NCBI RefSeq assembly: GCF_028867705.1
Contig: NZ_CP066171.1
Span: 310,001 to 374,000, forward strand
DNA: 64,000 nt
Origin: Thermoleophilum album
Lineage (GTDB): Bacteria > Actinomycetota > Thermoleophilia > Solirubrobacterales > Thermoleophilaceae
Reading direction: 5' to 3'
The number at the start of each line of letters is the position of its first letter. Positions within the stretch are counted from its first letter, which is position 1. This document shows, piece by piece, positions 33,174-41,992 of the stretch. Below the pieces are notes generated by a model that saw only the letters and a program-made list of their open reading frames with translations, was not told where the DNA came from and did not search any database. The translations under genes were made by a program, and so were the position numbers.

Positions 33174-34520
33174 ATGATCGCTCGCAAGAGACGCCCTCCG
33201 TTCGAGATCCTCTTTCCCGAGGACGCTGAGTGGGACGCCACCCGCCGCGTTTTCAACCTTGCGCTCGACCTGCGACCGGCGGCGATCGCGCTCCCGCGTA
33301 ACAGCAGCGAAGTCGTCGCGGCGGTCGAGTTCGCTCGCGACCAAGGGCTTCGTGTCGCGCCCCAGGCGGCCGGCCACAACGCCGACGCCTACGGCGATCT
33401 CGCTGACTCCTTGCTCGTTGATCTTCGGCACCTGCAAGGCGTGGCGATCGATACCCGCGCCCAGCGCGTGCGCGTAGAGGGAGGCGTCAAGTGGGAGCAG
33501 GTGATCCCTCCGCTGTCCGACCACGGCCTCGCTGCCGTGCACGGCTCTTCGCCGGACGTTGGTGTTGCCGGCTACTCGTTGGGCGGAGGTCTTGGCTGGA
33601 TCAGCCGCAAGTACGGCCTTCAAGCCTCGAACGTCACGGCGATCGACGTCGTCACCGCCGACGGTCAGCTCCGTCGTGTCGACCACGCGCGCGACCCTGA
33701 CCTCTTCTGGGCCCTACGGGGCGGCAACGGCAACTACGGCATCGTTACGGCTCTCGAATTTCGCGTCCATGCTGTCGAGGAGCTCTACGCGGGCGCGCTT
33801 TTCTTCGAGTTCGCGCGTGCACGCGAGGTGCTCGAAGCGTGGCTTGGTCTTGCACCGGGCCTGCCCGACAGGTGCACGACCTGGTGCTCCCTGTTCCAGT
33901 TCCCCGACCTGCCTTTCGTTCCCGAGCCGGTGCGCGGTCGCTCGTTTGCAGTCGTGCTCGGCGCGTTCCTGGGTGATGAGCAACAGGGGCGCGAGCTGTT
34001 GCGGCCGCTGCGGGGGCTAGGGCCTGTGATGGACACGTTCGCGATGGGACCGCCGGCTGTGCTCGGCGAGTTAGCAATGGATCCGCCGGTGCCGCTGCCA
34101 CTAGCGCACACCTCAGCCCTCCTCGACTCGATCCCGATCGACGACCTTTTAGCGGTCACCGGCCCAGGGGCCGATTCGCCACTTGTCGTCGTCGAGTTGC
34201 GACAGCTTGGTGGCGCCGTTGGCCGGTACGCCGACGCGGCGGGCGCTTGCGCAGCGCTGCCCGGCAACTACATCCTGCTGGCACTTGGTGTTCCCGCTGA
34301 CGTCGCGTCGGCAGCCGCGATCGACCGCTGTCTGCGCGCGATCGACAATGCCGTGGCCGACTACGCGCTCGATCGTCGCTACGGGAACTTCGTCGGGCAC
34401 CCCACCGACGCCAGCGCTTTTTGGGACACCGCAACGTGGGCCAGACTGCGCGCAGTCAAGGCTGCGTACGACCCGGACGAGCTCTTTCGCGGCAACCACT
34501 ACATCCCGCCGGCGACGTAA
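33174..34520 (+). CDS. FAD-linked oxidoreductase (berberine-bridge/PCMH type)
   Basis: 448 aa. PCMH FAD domain with VAPQAAGHNADAYGDLADSLLVDL, whose His is the likely covalent FAD attachment, GGGLGWISRKYGLQASNV, WALRGGNGNYGIVTALEF, and the C-terminal BBE motif YDPDELFRGNHYIPP that completes the FAD site. The second attachment Cys of bicovalent enzymes is not present in the GWISRKYGL loop. Oxidises an alcohol, sugar or similar substrate with O2 (family knowledge). Start at ATG 33174 is preferred (GACGAT 6 nt upstream); ATG 33138 would add 12 residues. Divergent from the LuxR gene. Confidence 0.87.
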   Translation: MIARKRRPPFEILFPEDAEWDATRRVFNLALDLRPAAIALPRNSSEVVAAVEFARDQGLRVAPQAAGHNADAYGDLADSLLVDLRHLQGVAIDTRAQRVRVEGGVKWEQVIPPLSDHGLAAVHGSSPDVGVAGYSLGGGLGWISRKYGLQASNVTAIDVVTADGQLRRVDHARDPDLFWALRGGNGNYGIVTALEFRVHAVEELYAGALFFEFARAREVLEAWLGLAPGLPDRCTTWCSLFQFPDLPFVPEPVRGRSFAVVLGAFLGDEQQGRELLRPLRGLGPVMDTFAMGPPAVLGELAMDPPVPLPLAHTSALLDSIPIDDLLAVTGPGADSPLVVVELRQLGGAVGRYADAAGACAALPGNYILLALGVPADVASAAAIDRCLRAIDNAVADYALDRRYGNFVGHPTDASAFWDTATWARLRAVKAAYDPDELFRGNHYIPPAT

Positions 34521-34840
34521 CGGTCGATTCCGGCCTGAGGCGGAACTCGCTCTAGCCGACCACCTCGCCCTCGAGCCGGGGCCCCGGCGTGTGTCGCCAC
34601 CTGTTGGCGCGGCGTCCGTGCCGCGATCCTCGCTCGTCTCGAGCGGGCGGCCAGGTCCGTCAGGCTTGCATCCGGGTGACGATCCGCTGCACCGTCTTCG
34701 GTGTCGAAGCGCAGGTTGCCGCTCGAGATCACGCTCGCGACGTTCGCAAGGCCGAGCTCCTCGAGCACGCCGCGCAACTTCTCGTTGCGCATATTCGGAT
34801 TGGCCGGGCCGATGCCCCGCAACAGGGCGACATAGCGCAT
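34499..34840 (-). pseudogene. Decayed DUF1697 protein gene
   Basis: The first ~48 codons are a good DUF1697 N-terminus: MRYVALLRGIGPANPNMRNE, LRGVLEELGLANVASVISSG, NLRFDTED. After codon ~49 the frame continues to 34499 but the amino acids no longer fit the family (Arg/Ala-rich, no hydrophobic core), and neither other frame restores it for the ~120 residues still missing. So the gene was frameshifted and truncated. Its promoter box TATGGT, 7 nt before the ATG, is intact. The 3' end overlaps the tail of the FAD oxidoreductase gene on the other strand, which marks the deletion edge. Confidence 0.65.
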
Positions 34841-35059
34841 TGCCGGGACCATAGCTCCAGCTGCTGCCGCCCGGTCTACGGGGAGCGCTGAGCGCCCTGG
34901 CGCACGCGGACCAGTCGATCCCTCGGTTTTTGCGCCGTGGCGCTGCTGCGAACGCGTGGTTCGGTGCTCCGTGCCGCTAGCTGGCGTTCGTCGCCACCTG
35001 GCCGTCGCGCATCCGCACTGTCCGCGCTGCTCGCGTGCGAGCCCTCCCCGGATCGGGGC
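34841..35059. other. Intergenic stretch, nothing recognised
   Basis: 219 nt between the DUF1697 remnant and nagA. No plausible coding frame, tRNA or hairpin with a T-run is seen apart from the TATGGT box at its left edge. Confidence 0.4.
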
Positions 35060-36211
35060 TCAGGAGCAGCAGTCCGGTTCCCTGACCCAGCGGCCGTTTT
35101 TCATCACGGCGAAGACCTTGCCGCCGTCGTCGACCACAACGAGGTCGGCTGGCGCTCCGGTTGCGAGATCGGCTGCGAGGCCGGCAAGGCGTGCCGGTGC
35201 CGTCGAGGCGGCACGGAGCGCTTCGGCGAGCGTCGCGCCGGTGGCGTCGCGCCACTTCTGGACGAGTTCGTCGAGGGTGGCGCCGCTCCCCGCCAGCGAC
35301 CCTTGCGCACTGACGACGCGGCCGTCGGAGGTGCGTTCGATCTGCACCCCGGCCTGGGTGTAGGAGCCGGGCGGGGCGAGGGCCGCGACGCTCGCGTCGC
35401 TCGTCAGCACGACGCGTTCTCCGGCAACGCTGTACACGAGCCTGAGCACGGTCGGGTGCACGTGGTGCCCGTCGGCGATCAGTCCGAGCGCGACACGCCC
35501 CGCGGCGAGCGCCCAACCGACGACACCGGGGTTGCGGTGGTGGAGCGGGGGCATGGAGTTGAAGAGATGCGTCGCCATCGCCGCGCCAGCCTCTTGCGCC
35601 TGTGCGCACACAGCGGGAGAAGCCGACGTGTGGCCGATCGACACGCGCACTCCGCGGCGAGCCAAGGTGCGGCAGAGCTCGAGCGCGCCGGGAAGCTCCG
35701 GGGCGAGCGTCACAAGCCGCACGCAGTCGCTCTCGTAGTAGGGGGGAACGCCGTCGGCGGGTTCGCGCAGCAACTCGGCGCGGTGGACGCCGCGCCGCTC
35801 GGGATTGAGGAAGGGACCTTCGAGGTGCGCGCCAGCGACGGGCGAGCTCGGGTCGCGTGCGAGCTCGGCGATCGCGGCGACAGCCGCGCGCGCCTCGTCG
35901 TCGCTGGTGGTGATCACCGTCGGCAGGAAGCTCGTCACGCCGCGTGCGAGCAGACGCTCGCCGATGCGCACGAGCGCGTCGGTCCCGTCGGTGACCGACT
36001 CGCCACCCGCCCCGTTCACCTGCAGGTCGACGAGCCCGCGGCTGATGGTGCCACTTATGTAGCGCGCCGCGCGCGGCTCGGGTGGCTCACCCCAGCCGAG
36101 CTCGACGACCGATCCAGCTTCGATTCGCAGCCAACCATCTGCGACTCGCCCTTCGTGCAGAACTCTGCCGACGAGGAGAGTCACCGCCGCTGCGGGGTTG
36201 CGACGACGCAC
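35060..36211 (-). CDS. nagA: N-acetylglucosamine-6-phosphate deacetylase NagA
   Basis: 383 aa. Amidohydrolase barrel enzyme that removes acetate from GlcNAc-6-P in amino-sugar recycling. Seen: GLVDLQVNGAGG (first metal region, Gln in place of one His as in many NagA), GAHLEGPFLN with the catalytic-site Glu, ISIGHTSASP-type VSIGHTSASP, ATHLFNSMPPLHHRNPG, LIADGHHVHP, and LTSDASVA with the essential Asp. C-terminus GAPADLVVVDD. GTG 36211 is used; an internal GTG at 36184 gives the more typical N-terminus (VTLLVGRVL). No nagB or PTS genes adjoin it. Confidence 0.93.
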   Translation of the reverse strand: MRRRNPAAAVTLLVGRVLHEGRVADGWLRIEAGSVVELGWGEPPEPRAARYISGTISRGLVDLQVNGAGGESVTDGTDALVRIGERLLARGVTSFLPTVITTSDDEARAAVAAIAELARDPSSPVAGAHLEGPFLNPERRGVHRAELLREPADGVPPYYESDCVRLVTLAPELPGALELCRTLARRGVRVSIGHTSASPAVCAQAQEAGAAMATHLFNSMPPLHHRNPGVVGWALAAGRVALGLIADGHHVHPTVLRLVYSVAGERVVLTSDASVAALAPPGSYTQAGVQIERTSDGRVVSAQGSLAGSGATLDELVQKWRDATGATLAEALRAASTAPARLAGLAADLATGAPADLVVVDDGGKVFAVMKNGRWVREPDCCS

Positions 36212-36451
36212 ACACGTCCGTTCCCCACCGACCGGGACGCGGCGTTGGCGTCAACGCAACGCATCGACGCCCGCGCCGCAATCGATCAGGTCGCACAGAG
36301 AGCGACTGTCGTCGCGTCGTACGGTCATGCGCATGCTTCGATCTTCGCATCACCTTCGGCGGCGCGGGGAGCGCACCCGCCTCTCCGTTCGGCGCCTCCG
36401 ATGGTCGGTTACGCCTCTAGTTCGACGCCCCGGCTGTTCGGCTGCGCGCCC

Positions 36452-37882
36452 CTAGTTCGGTGCGTGCACGCCGCGGCCGCCGTAGGGGCGGCTTGCGCCG
36501 AAGGCTTGCGACTCGAGCGTCGGCCACCGGCGGTTCGAGCGCGGCGCCAGGTACTGGCGGATGGCGCCGGGGAAGCGGCGGCGGCTCGCGTTTCCGCCGA
36601 ACGGGTCGGTCCACCAGTGGCGCGGACCGCCGGCGTTGTCGACAAGCGTTTGGTTGAAGTAAGTCTCGCGGTGGGCGCCGTCGAACGGCGAGCGCGCGCT
36701 GTCGTAGGGGAGAGGCGTGGCGCGCCGGCCGTAGTCGGTGGCCTCGTCGCAAGCGCCACCCCGGGCACGCAGCTGCCCGAGCGCTGCGAACCAGCAGACG
36801 TCGATCGTTCTCGCGAGCACGGGAGGCCGCTTGCCGCCAGCCGTGTCGGCGTAGCGGGCTGGGTTGAACACCGCGAAGTGGGGATCGAAGTAGGCGAGCA
36901 GCCGTCCGCTGCGGGTGCGCAGATAGTTGGCCGACAGCCAGTCTTCGTAGAGGCCGCGCGAGAAGTCGGAGAACGCGCCGGCCGGTACCAGCAGGTGACG
37001 GCGCACACAGACGTCGTCGGGGATCAGGCGCGCGCCATTCGAGGCGGGGTACGCGAAGCTCGTGCCAGCCGCGATCACGGTGCGTCCGTCGCAGGAGCGG
37101 ATCAACTCGTTGGCGCGCCCGAACGCCGACAGCACAGTGGCGGCAATCGCGGTGCCGTCGCTACAGCGGGCGGCGTAGACGAGCTCGTGGAGATTGTTGC
37201 CGAAGGCGTCGGCCGAGTGGGTGCCCTGGTGGATCTTGGCGAGAAAGTCGCAGCGCACGCCGGTGCGCTTGCGCCGCCCTCCGGGTATCGATGCCTCGAG
37301 CGGCACGTCGTTCTGCCATTCGATCTTGTGGCCGACATGGTCTTCGTGGCGGTGGGGCGCGCCCTGTGTGTGCTGAGCGAAGCGGTCGAGTGCCTCGTTG
37401 GCGATACCGAACGGGATGCCGCGCCGGCCGCCAGGCGCACCGAGCCGCGACAGCTCGCGTGCAAGCCAGCGGTAGAGGTGCGACCCGCGCGGGTCGCGCC
37501 CGTGCTCATGGCCGAACGTGCAAGTGCGCCCGTCGCGCAGGCGCACGCGCGGCGGGTGCCAGGTGGGATAGAGCTTGCCGTCGGGCCCGCGCACCGCGTA
37601 GCGGTCGTGGAGCGATTTGGGACAGGTGTCGCTACGCCCCGGGGTCCAGAGTCCGTAGGCCCGCGCGTGCGGAAGAGTCGACGAGCCGGCGGCGTGCGTA
37701 ACGCGGCTGGGCGAGCCAGCGAAGTGCGTAGTGTGGGTGCCGGCGGTTGCGCGCTGCGCTGCCGCAGCGGCGGTGAGGCTCCAAGCGAGCGCGACGATCG
37801 CGGCGATCGCCAGCGTGCGATCGCCGCGGAGCGCGAACGTAGCGGCGTTCGGTGGATCGTTCACGGTGCGGGAGCGGGTCAT
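36452..37882 (-). CDS. Large secreted protein, function unknown
   Basis: 476 aa. N-terminal signal segment ~24-47 (LAIAAIVALAWSLTAAAAAQ), so exported. The mature protein is rich in His, Cys, Trp and Tyr: TCTFGHEHGRDP, HRHEDHVGHKIEWQND, VRCDFLAKIHQGTHSADAFG, DDVCVRRHLLVPAG, DVCWFAALGQLRARGGACDE, GPRHWWTDPFGGN. The clustered His/Glu/Asp suggest a metal site, and the Cys pairs suggest disulfides. I do not recognise the family; a secreted metal-dependent hydrolase is one guess (inference). Start ATG with GAGATCGAG upstream. Flanked by nagA and a divergent CDF-like transporter. Confidence 0.75.
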   Translation of the reverse strand: MTRSRTVNDPPNAATFALRGDRTLAIAAIVALAWSLTAAAAAQRATAGTHTTHFAGSPSRVTHAAGSSTLPHARAYGLWTPGRSDTCPKSLHDRYAVRGPDGKLYPTWHPPRVRLRDGRTCTFGHEHGRDPRGSHLYRWLARELSRLGAPGGRRGIPFGIANEALDRFAQHTQGAPHRHEDHVGHKIEWQNDVPLEASIPGGRRKRTGVRCDFLAKIHQGTHSADAFGNNLHELVYAARCSDGTAIAATVLSAFGRANELIRSCDGRTVIAAGTSFAYPASNGARLIPDDVCVRRHLLVPAGAFSDFSRGLYEDWLSANYLRTRSGRLLAYFDPHFAVFNPARYADTAGGKRPPVLARTIDVCWFAALGQLRARGGACDEATDYGRRATPLPYDSARSPFDGAHRETYFNQTLVDNAGGPRHWWTDPFGGNASRRRFPGAIRQYLAPRSNRRWPTLESQAFGASRPYGGRGVHAPN

Positions 37883-38019
37883 GGCTCGATCTCGATCGGC
37901 TCGTCGCTGCGGCGGCTTGGGCGTGTAGGCGAAGCGCTGGCCGGTTTTCCGAGCGCTTTTTCGCGGGCGGGCTTCGCTCGCAGCGCTGCCGCCCGCGACC
38001 GCCGGCTACACTCGATCGG

Positions 38020-38814
38020 GTGTCGCGAGGGAGCGCCACGCAACCGCCTGTGGCTGTCGAGCTCCCCGCAGCGGGAGAAACGCTCGACGCCGGCTGGCTG
38101 CGCGCGGCCCGCCGCGCGCGGCTGTTGTCGTGGGTGAGCCTTGGATGGATGGCTCTAGAGGGGGCGGTCGCGATCACCGCGGGCATAGTCGCGGGCTCGA
38201 TCGCGCTCGTTGGGTTCGGGATCGACTCGGCGATTGAGGGGTTCGCGAGCGTGGTGATCGTGTGGCGCTTCACCGGCGCGAGGCTTCGCTCGCACACCGC
38301 GGAACTGAGAGCGCAGCGGCTCGTCGCGGTTCAGTTCTTCGTGCTGGCGCCGTATGTGGGGTTCGAGGCGGTGCGGCAGCTCGCAAGCGGCGAGCGCCCC
38401 GAGGTGAGCGTCGTGGGCATGGCGCTGACGGCGTCGAGCCTCGTCGGCATGTCGCTGCTGGGGGTGTGGAAGCGACGGCTCGCGCTCCAGCTCGGTTCGC
38501 TCGCCACGCACGGCGAAGGAACCCAGAACCTGCTCTGCGCCGCCCTGGCTGCGGCTACGCTCGTCGGGCTCGCCGGCAACGCGCTTTTGGGCCTGTGGTG
38601 GCTCGATCCGCTCGTGGCGCTCGCGATCGCCGGCGTGGCGCTGCGCGAGGGTTTAGCGACCTGGCACGGCGAGGGGTGCTGCGCCGCGCTCGCGCCCGCC
38701 CCCGGCGCGGGCGCCGACCGCGCTGGTTGCACCGCGCCGACCGGCCCTGCGAACGGCGGCAGTACCCGTGCGCACGACGCTTGTGCGTGCGGCGAGACCT
38801 GCGTCTGCTGCTAG
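38020..38814 (+). CDS. Cation diffusion facilitator-like transporter with Cys-rich tail
   Basis: 264 aa. Five to six membrane helices with CDF pattern in LEGAVAITAGIVAGSIALVG, FGIDSAIEGFASVVIVWRF, SLATHGEGTQNLLCAALAAA and GLWWLDPLVALAIAGVALRE. The cytoplasmic C-terminal domain of classical CDF proteins is missing; instead there is a short tail with eight Cys (GCCAAL, and ACACGETCVCC at the very end) that could bind Zn, Cu or Cd. The usual HxxxD of the second metal site is altered (HGEGTQN). GTG start 7 nt after TACACT: leaderless. Confidence 0.85.
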   Translation: MSRGSATQPPVAVELPAAGETLDAGWLRAARRARLLSWVSLGWMALEGAVAITAGIVAGSIALVGFGIDSAIEGFASVVIVWRFTGARLRSHTAELRAQRLVAVQFFVLAPYVGFEAVRQLASGERPEVSVVGMALTASSLVGMSLLGVWKRRLALQLGSLATHGEGTQNLLCAALAAATLVGLAGNALLGLWWLDPLVALAIAGVALREGLATWHGEGCCAALAPAPGAGADRAGCTAPTGPANGGSTRAHDACACGETCVCC

Positions 38815-38921
38815 CCGCCGGCTGTTAGCGTTGCCGCGCAGCCGTGGCTTGGCTGAGCACGGTGTGCGCCGGCGGCCGCGGCGGAGGCGCAGCGTTCGCG
38901 CGAGAGGAGGTGGCGGCGTAG

Positions 38922-39962
38922 ATGCAGGCGACCGTGATGTACCGCGCCGGTGACGTGCGCGTCGAGGAGCGGCCCGACCCGCGTATCGAGCAGCCGACGG
39001 ACGCGATCTTGCGCGTGGTGCGCTCGTGTATCTGCGGCAGCGACCTGTGGCCCTACCGCGGTCTTCCGCCCACGCCCGCGGGCCAGCCGATGGGCCACGA
39101 GGCGATCGGCGTGGTGGAGGACGTTGGCGCCGAGGTGCACACGCTCCGGCCGGGCGACTTTGTGGTGATGCCGTTCGCGATCTCGGACGGCACCTGCGAG
39201 GTGTGCCGCGAGGGCCTTACGACGGCGTGCGTAAACGGTGGCTTTTTCGGTTCGCTGCCCGGCACGGGCGCGCAGGCCGAGGCGGTGCGTGTGCCGCACG
39301 CCGACGGCACGCTCTACAAGCTCCCGGTGGGCGAGCAGTCGGACGAGCGGCTGCTCGCGTCGCTGCTCACGCTGTCGGATGTGATGGGCACGGGCCACCA
39401 CGCGGCGGTGGTGGCCTATGTGGGGCCGGGCATGTCGGTGGCGGTTGTTGGCGACGGCGCGGTGGGGTTGTGCGCGGTGCTCGCGGCGTGCCGGCTCGGG
39501 GCGGAGCGGATCATCCTGCTCGGCCATCACGAGGACCGGGTAGCCCTCGGCGGCGAGTTCGGCGCCACCGATGTTGTCGCTGAGCGCGGCGAGGCGGCGG
39601 TCGAGCGTGTGCGCGAGCTCACCGGTGGGCTCGGTGTGCACGCGGTGCTCGAGTGTGTGGGAACCGACGAGGCGGTGCGCACGTCGATCGAGCTCGCGCG
39701 GCCGGGCGGCACCGTCGGCCGGGTGGGCGTGCCGCAGCACACGGCTCTGCCGGGTGGCGACGTGTCCTTCTACCGCAACGTGCGCATCGCGGGCGGGCCG
39801 GCGCCGACACGCGCCTACCTGCCCGAGCTGCTTCCCGACGTGCTCGAGGGCCGCATCGAGCCAGGCAGGGTGTTCGACCTCACGCTGCCGCTCGCCGAAA
39901 CCCCGGCCGGGTACCGGGCGATGGCCGAGCGCCAGGCGATCAAGGTCTTGCTTCGCCCCTGA
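38922..39962 (+). CDS. Zinc-dependent alcohol dehydrogenase family protein
   Basis: 346 aa MDR-type dehydrogenase. Catalytic zinc ligands in SCICGSDLWPYRG and MGHEAIGVVEDVG, a reduced structural-zinc loop (GTCEVCREGLTTAC), Rossmann motif VAVVGDGAVGLCAV and substrate-binding end. Prefers NAD(P)+ and an alcohol or threonine-like substrate; not assignable further. ATG start with GAGAGGAGG upstream. The last 23 nt overlap the 3' end of the DUF1801 gene on the other strand. Confidence 0.92.
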   Translation: MQATVMYRAGDVRVEERPDPRIEQPTDAILRVVRSCICGSDLWPYRGLPPTPAGQPMGHEAIGVVEDVGAEVHTLRPGDFVVMPFAISDGTCEVCREGLTTACVNGGFFGSLPGTGAQAEAVRVPHADGTLYKLPVGEQSDERLLASLLTLSDVMGTGHHAAVVAYVGPGMSVAVVGDGAVGLCAVLAACRLGAERIILLGHHEDRVALGGEFGATDVVAERGEAAVERVRELTGGLGVHAVLECVGTDEAVRTSIELARPGGTVGRVGVPQHTALPGGDVSFYRNVRIAGGPAPTRAYLPELLPDVLEGRIEPGRVFDLTLPLAETPAGYRAMAERQAIKVLLRP

Positions 39963-40380
39963 CGGCTGTTTGGAGCAGCTCTCGTAGCTGCGCCTCTTCC
40001 CCCGGTCCGATCGCCGTGACTGCGAATGCGGTCGGCCAGAGGTTGCCTTCGTCGAGCTGCGCCCGATCGGTGAAGCCGAAGGTGGCGTAGCGCGCCTTGA
40101 ACTTGCTCGCCGGCTGGAAGAAACAGAGCACCTTGCCGTCGCGCGCGTAGGCCGGCATCCCGTACCACGTGCGCGGCTCGAGCTCGGGCGCGGTCTCGCG
40201 CACGATGCGGTCGATGCGCTCGGCGAGCGTGCGGTCGGGCTCGGGGAGCGCAGCGATCTTCTCTTCACAAGCGCGCGCCTCTTCCGCTTTGCGCGCGGCT
40301 CCGCGCTTGCTCGAGCGTCGCAGCTCGGCTTGGCGCTCGCGCAGCGCAGCGCGCTCCTCGTCGGACAAACGCTCTGGCAT
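39940..40380 (-). CDS. DUF1801 / YdhG-like small protein
   Basis: 146 aa. N-terminal ~45 residues are a charged helix (LSDEERAALRERQAELRRSS); the rest is the DUF1801 fold (PEPDRTLAERIDRIVRETAPE, TWYGMPAYARDGKVLCFFQP, KARYATFGF). Role unknown in this family. ATG with AAAGGAG 8 nt upstream. Convergent, with a 23-nt overlap, with the alcohol dehydrogenase gene; followed on the same strand by the DUF421 gene upstream of it. Confidence 0.85.
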   Translation of the reverse strand: MPERLSDEERAALRERQAELRRSSKRGAARKAEEARACEEKIAALPEPDRTLAERIDRIVRETAPELEPRTWYGMPAYARDGKVLCFFQPASKFKARYATFGFTDRAQLDEGNLWPTAFAVTAIGPGEEAQLRELLQTAVRGEARP

Positions 40381-40385
40381 CGCTT

Positions 40386-40958
40386 TTACTCCTTTCGCTG
40401 GCGGTCGCGTGTTGGTGTGCGGCCGCGCGACTCACGACGGCGATGGCGGCGCCGCCAATGCTCGGCAGCGCGTGGGCCCATCACCGAGATGTGGCCGTTC
40501 GGCTCGAGCACCATCAGGCTTACATCCTCGAGCCGCTCGAAGCCGCTTTCGCGCGCGATCGAGCGCAACTCGTCCTCGGTGATCGCCTCGCGCCGACACG
40601 CCTCGACGAGGATCTTCCCGTACTCCACCAGCACGCGCGGTGTTCCCTCGAGCAGACGGCGCGCACGCGGGCTGCGGTAGAGGAGGCGCGCGAAGGCGTA
40701 GTTCGCGGCGAACAGCGTGCCCGCTGCGACGAGGCCGCCATGCAGCGAGGTGTCGCTGCCGATGATCGAGCTCTGAAGCGCCTCGGAGACGATCAACAGC
40801 ACCGCGAGGTCGAGCACGCTCGCTTGTGCGAGCTCGCGTTTGCCGCCGAGACGGAGCGCGAGCACCAGGAACGCGAAGACCGCGAGCGGGCGCGTGACGT
40901 GGGTTACGAGCCACAGGACCGGGTCCGCAGCTGCTGGCTGCACACCGAGCGCTGGCAT
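40386..40958 (-). CDS. DUF421 (YetF/YcaP-like) membrane protein
   Basis: 190 aa. Three hydrophobic segments (PLAVFAFLVLALRLGGKRELAQ, SVLDLAVLLIVSEALQSSII, LVAAGTLFAANYAFARLLY) followed by a soluble domain (GTPRVLVEYGKILVEACRRE, EDVSLMVLEPNGHISVM). This is the DUF421 plan. The C-terminus adds a His/Arg-rich tail (HWRRRHRRRESRGRTPTRDR). ATG 40958 gives the proper family N-terminus; an upstream extension in the same frame looks random. The DUF1801 gene starts 5 nt after its stop. Confidence 0.85.
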   Translation of the reverse strand: MPALGVQPAAADPVLWLVTHVTRPLAVFAFLVLALRLGGKRELAQASVLDLAVLLIVSEALQSSIIGSDTSLHGGLVAAGTLFAANYAFARLLYRSPRARRLLEGTPRVLVEYGKILVEACRREAITEDELRSIARESGFERLEDVSLMVLEPNGHISVMGPRAAEHWRRRHRRRESRGRTPTRDRQRKE

Positions 40959-41104
40959 GCCAGACGCTTCGTCGGTGCGGTCACTCCTCCTGCCGCGCCG
41001 ACCGTGGCACGAGGGCGTTGCGCAACTGTCACACCACCCCTCATATCCGCGCTTGAGAACCACGCGAGACCGGCGCGCCGGACCACGACGGTTGGGCTCC
41101 TGTT

Positions 41105-41935
41105 ATGGCAGAAGAGGCTCACCCGTTGCCACGCACCGATCGTGGTGTTGCGCGTCGGCCCCGCTTGCTCTGCCAGCGGCGGGTGCTCGTCACCGGCGCA
41201 GCATCGGGCATTGGCCGGGCAATCGCAGAGCGTTCGGCCCGCGAGGGCGCCGCGGTGGTCGTCAATCACCTGCCCAAAGAGCGGGCGGCAGCCGACGAGG
41301 TTCTTGCCAGCCTGCGGGACGCAGGTGCCCGCGCCGCCGCGATCCCGGCTGACGTAGCAGATGAGAGCGCGGTCGTCGCGATGTTCGACGAGGCCGAGCG
41401 GACGCTAGACGGCACCGTTGACGTGCTCGTCAACAACGCCGGGGTCGAGAGCCAGCATCCGCTGGTTCAGCTGTCGGTTGAAGAGTGGCGACGGGTTATC
41501 GACATCAATCTCACGGGGGCCTTCTCGTGTGCGCGCGAAGCTGCGCGCCGGCTTGTCGCGAGCGGTAGGGAAGGGGTCATTGTCAACGTCACAAGCGTCC
41601 ATGAGCGCATACCCTCGCCCGGGTATGCGCACTACTGCGCGAGCCAAGCCGGGCTCGCGCTGTTCTCGCAGACGATCGCGCGCGAGCTCGCGCCGCACGG
41701 TATCCGGGTTGTCCAAGTCGCCTCAGGCGCTGTCGCCACACCCATCAACCGCAATGTGCTCGACGACCCGGCGGCGACGCGGGCCCTCGAGCGCGAAATC
41801 CCGCTGGGCAGGATCGCCGAGCCGCATGAGATCGCTGCCGCCGTGGTTTGGCTCGCCAGCGCCGAAGCCGGCTACGTCACCGGTGCGACGCTGTTCGTCG
41901 ACGGTGGCATGACGCTGTATCCGCGCTTCCGTTAG
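41105..41935 (+). CDS. SDR family oxidoreductase with altered catalytic motif (YxxxQ)
   Basis: 276 aa. Classical short-chain dehydrogenase fold similar to glucose 1-dehydrogenases: TGAASGIGRAIA (cofactor), NNAGVESQHPL, catalytic Ser164 (VTSVHE), Tyr177, and the C-terminal GYVTGATLFVDGGM. The invariant catalytic Lys four residues after Tyr177 is Gln181 (YCASQAG), read from a clean CAA codon. So the enzyme may be inactive, slow, or use another base. ATG start; no good ribosome site. Divergent from the DUF421 gene. Confidence 0.88.
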   Translation: MAEEAHPLPRTDRGVARRPRLLCQRRVLVTGAASGIGRAIAERSAREGAAVVVNHLPKERAAADEVLASLRDAGARAAAIPADVADESAVVAMFDEAERTLDGTVDVLVNNAGVESQHPLVQLSVEEWRRVIDINLTGAFSCAREAARRLVASGREGVIVNVTSVHERIPSPGYAHYCASQAGLALFSQTIARELAPHGIRVVQVASGAVATPINRNVLDDPAATRALEREIPLGRIAEPHEIAAAVVWLASAEAGYVTGATLFVDGGMTLYPRFR

Positions 41936-41978
41936 TAGCGCGAGAGCGCAGGTCCACTGGGGGCGCGGGTCGCGCGCC

Positions 41979-41984
41979 TAGCAT
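41979..41984 (+). promoter_or_regulatory. -10 box (TAGCAT) for a leaderless transcript
   Basis: TAGCAT lies 8 nt before the ATG of the quinone oxidoreductase-like gene, which has no Shine-Dalgarno sequence. Confidence 0.45.
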
Positions 41985-41992
41985 TCCCTGGC

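Noticed and set aside
34937-38137. A 1066-codon open frame on the plus strand across nagA, the secreted-protein gene and the start of the CDF-like gene
   Set aside because: It is antisense to two well-supported genes, has no family motif and reflects third-position GC bias, which removes stops from the opposite strand.
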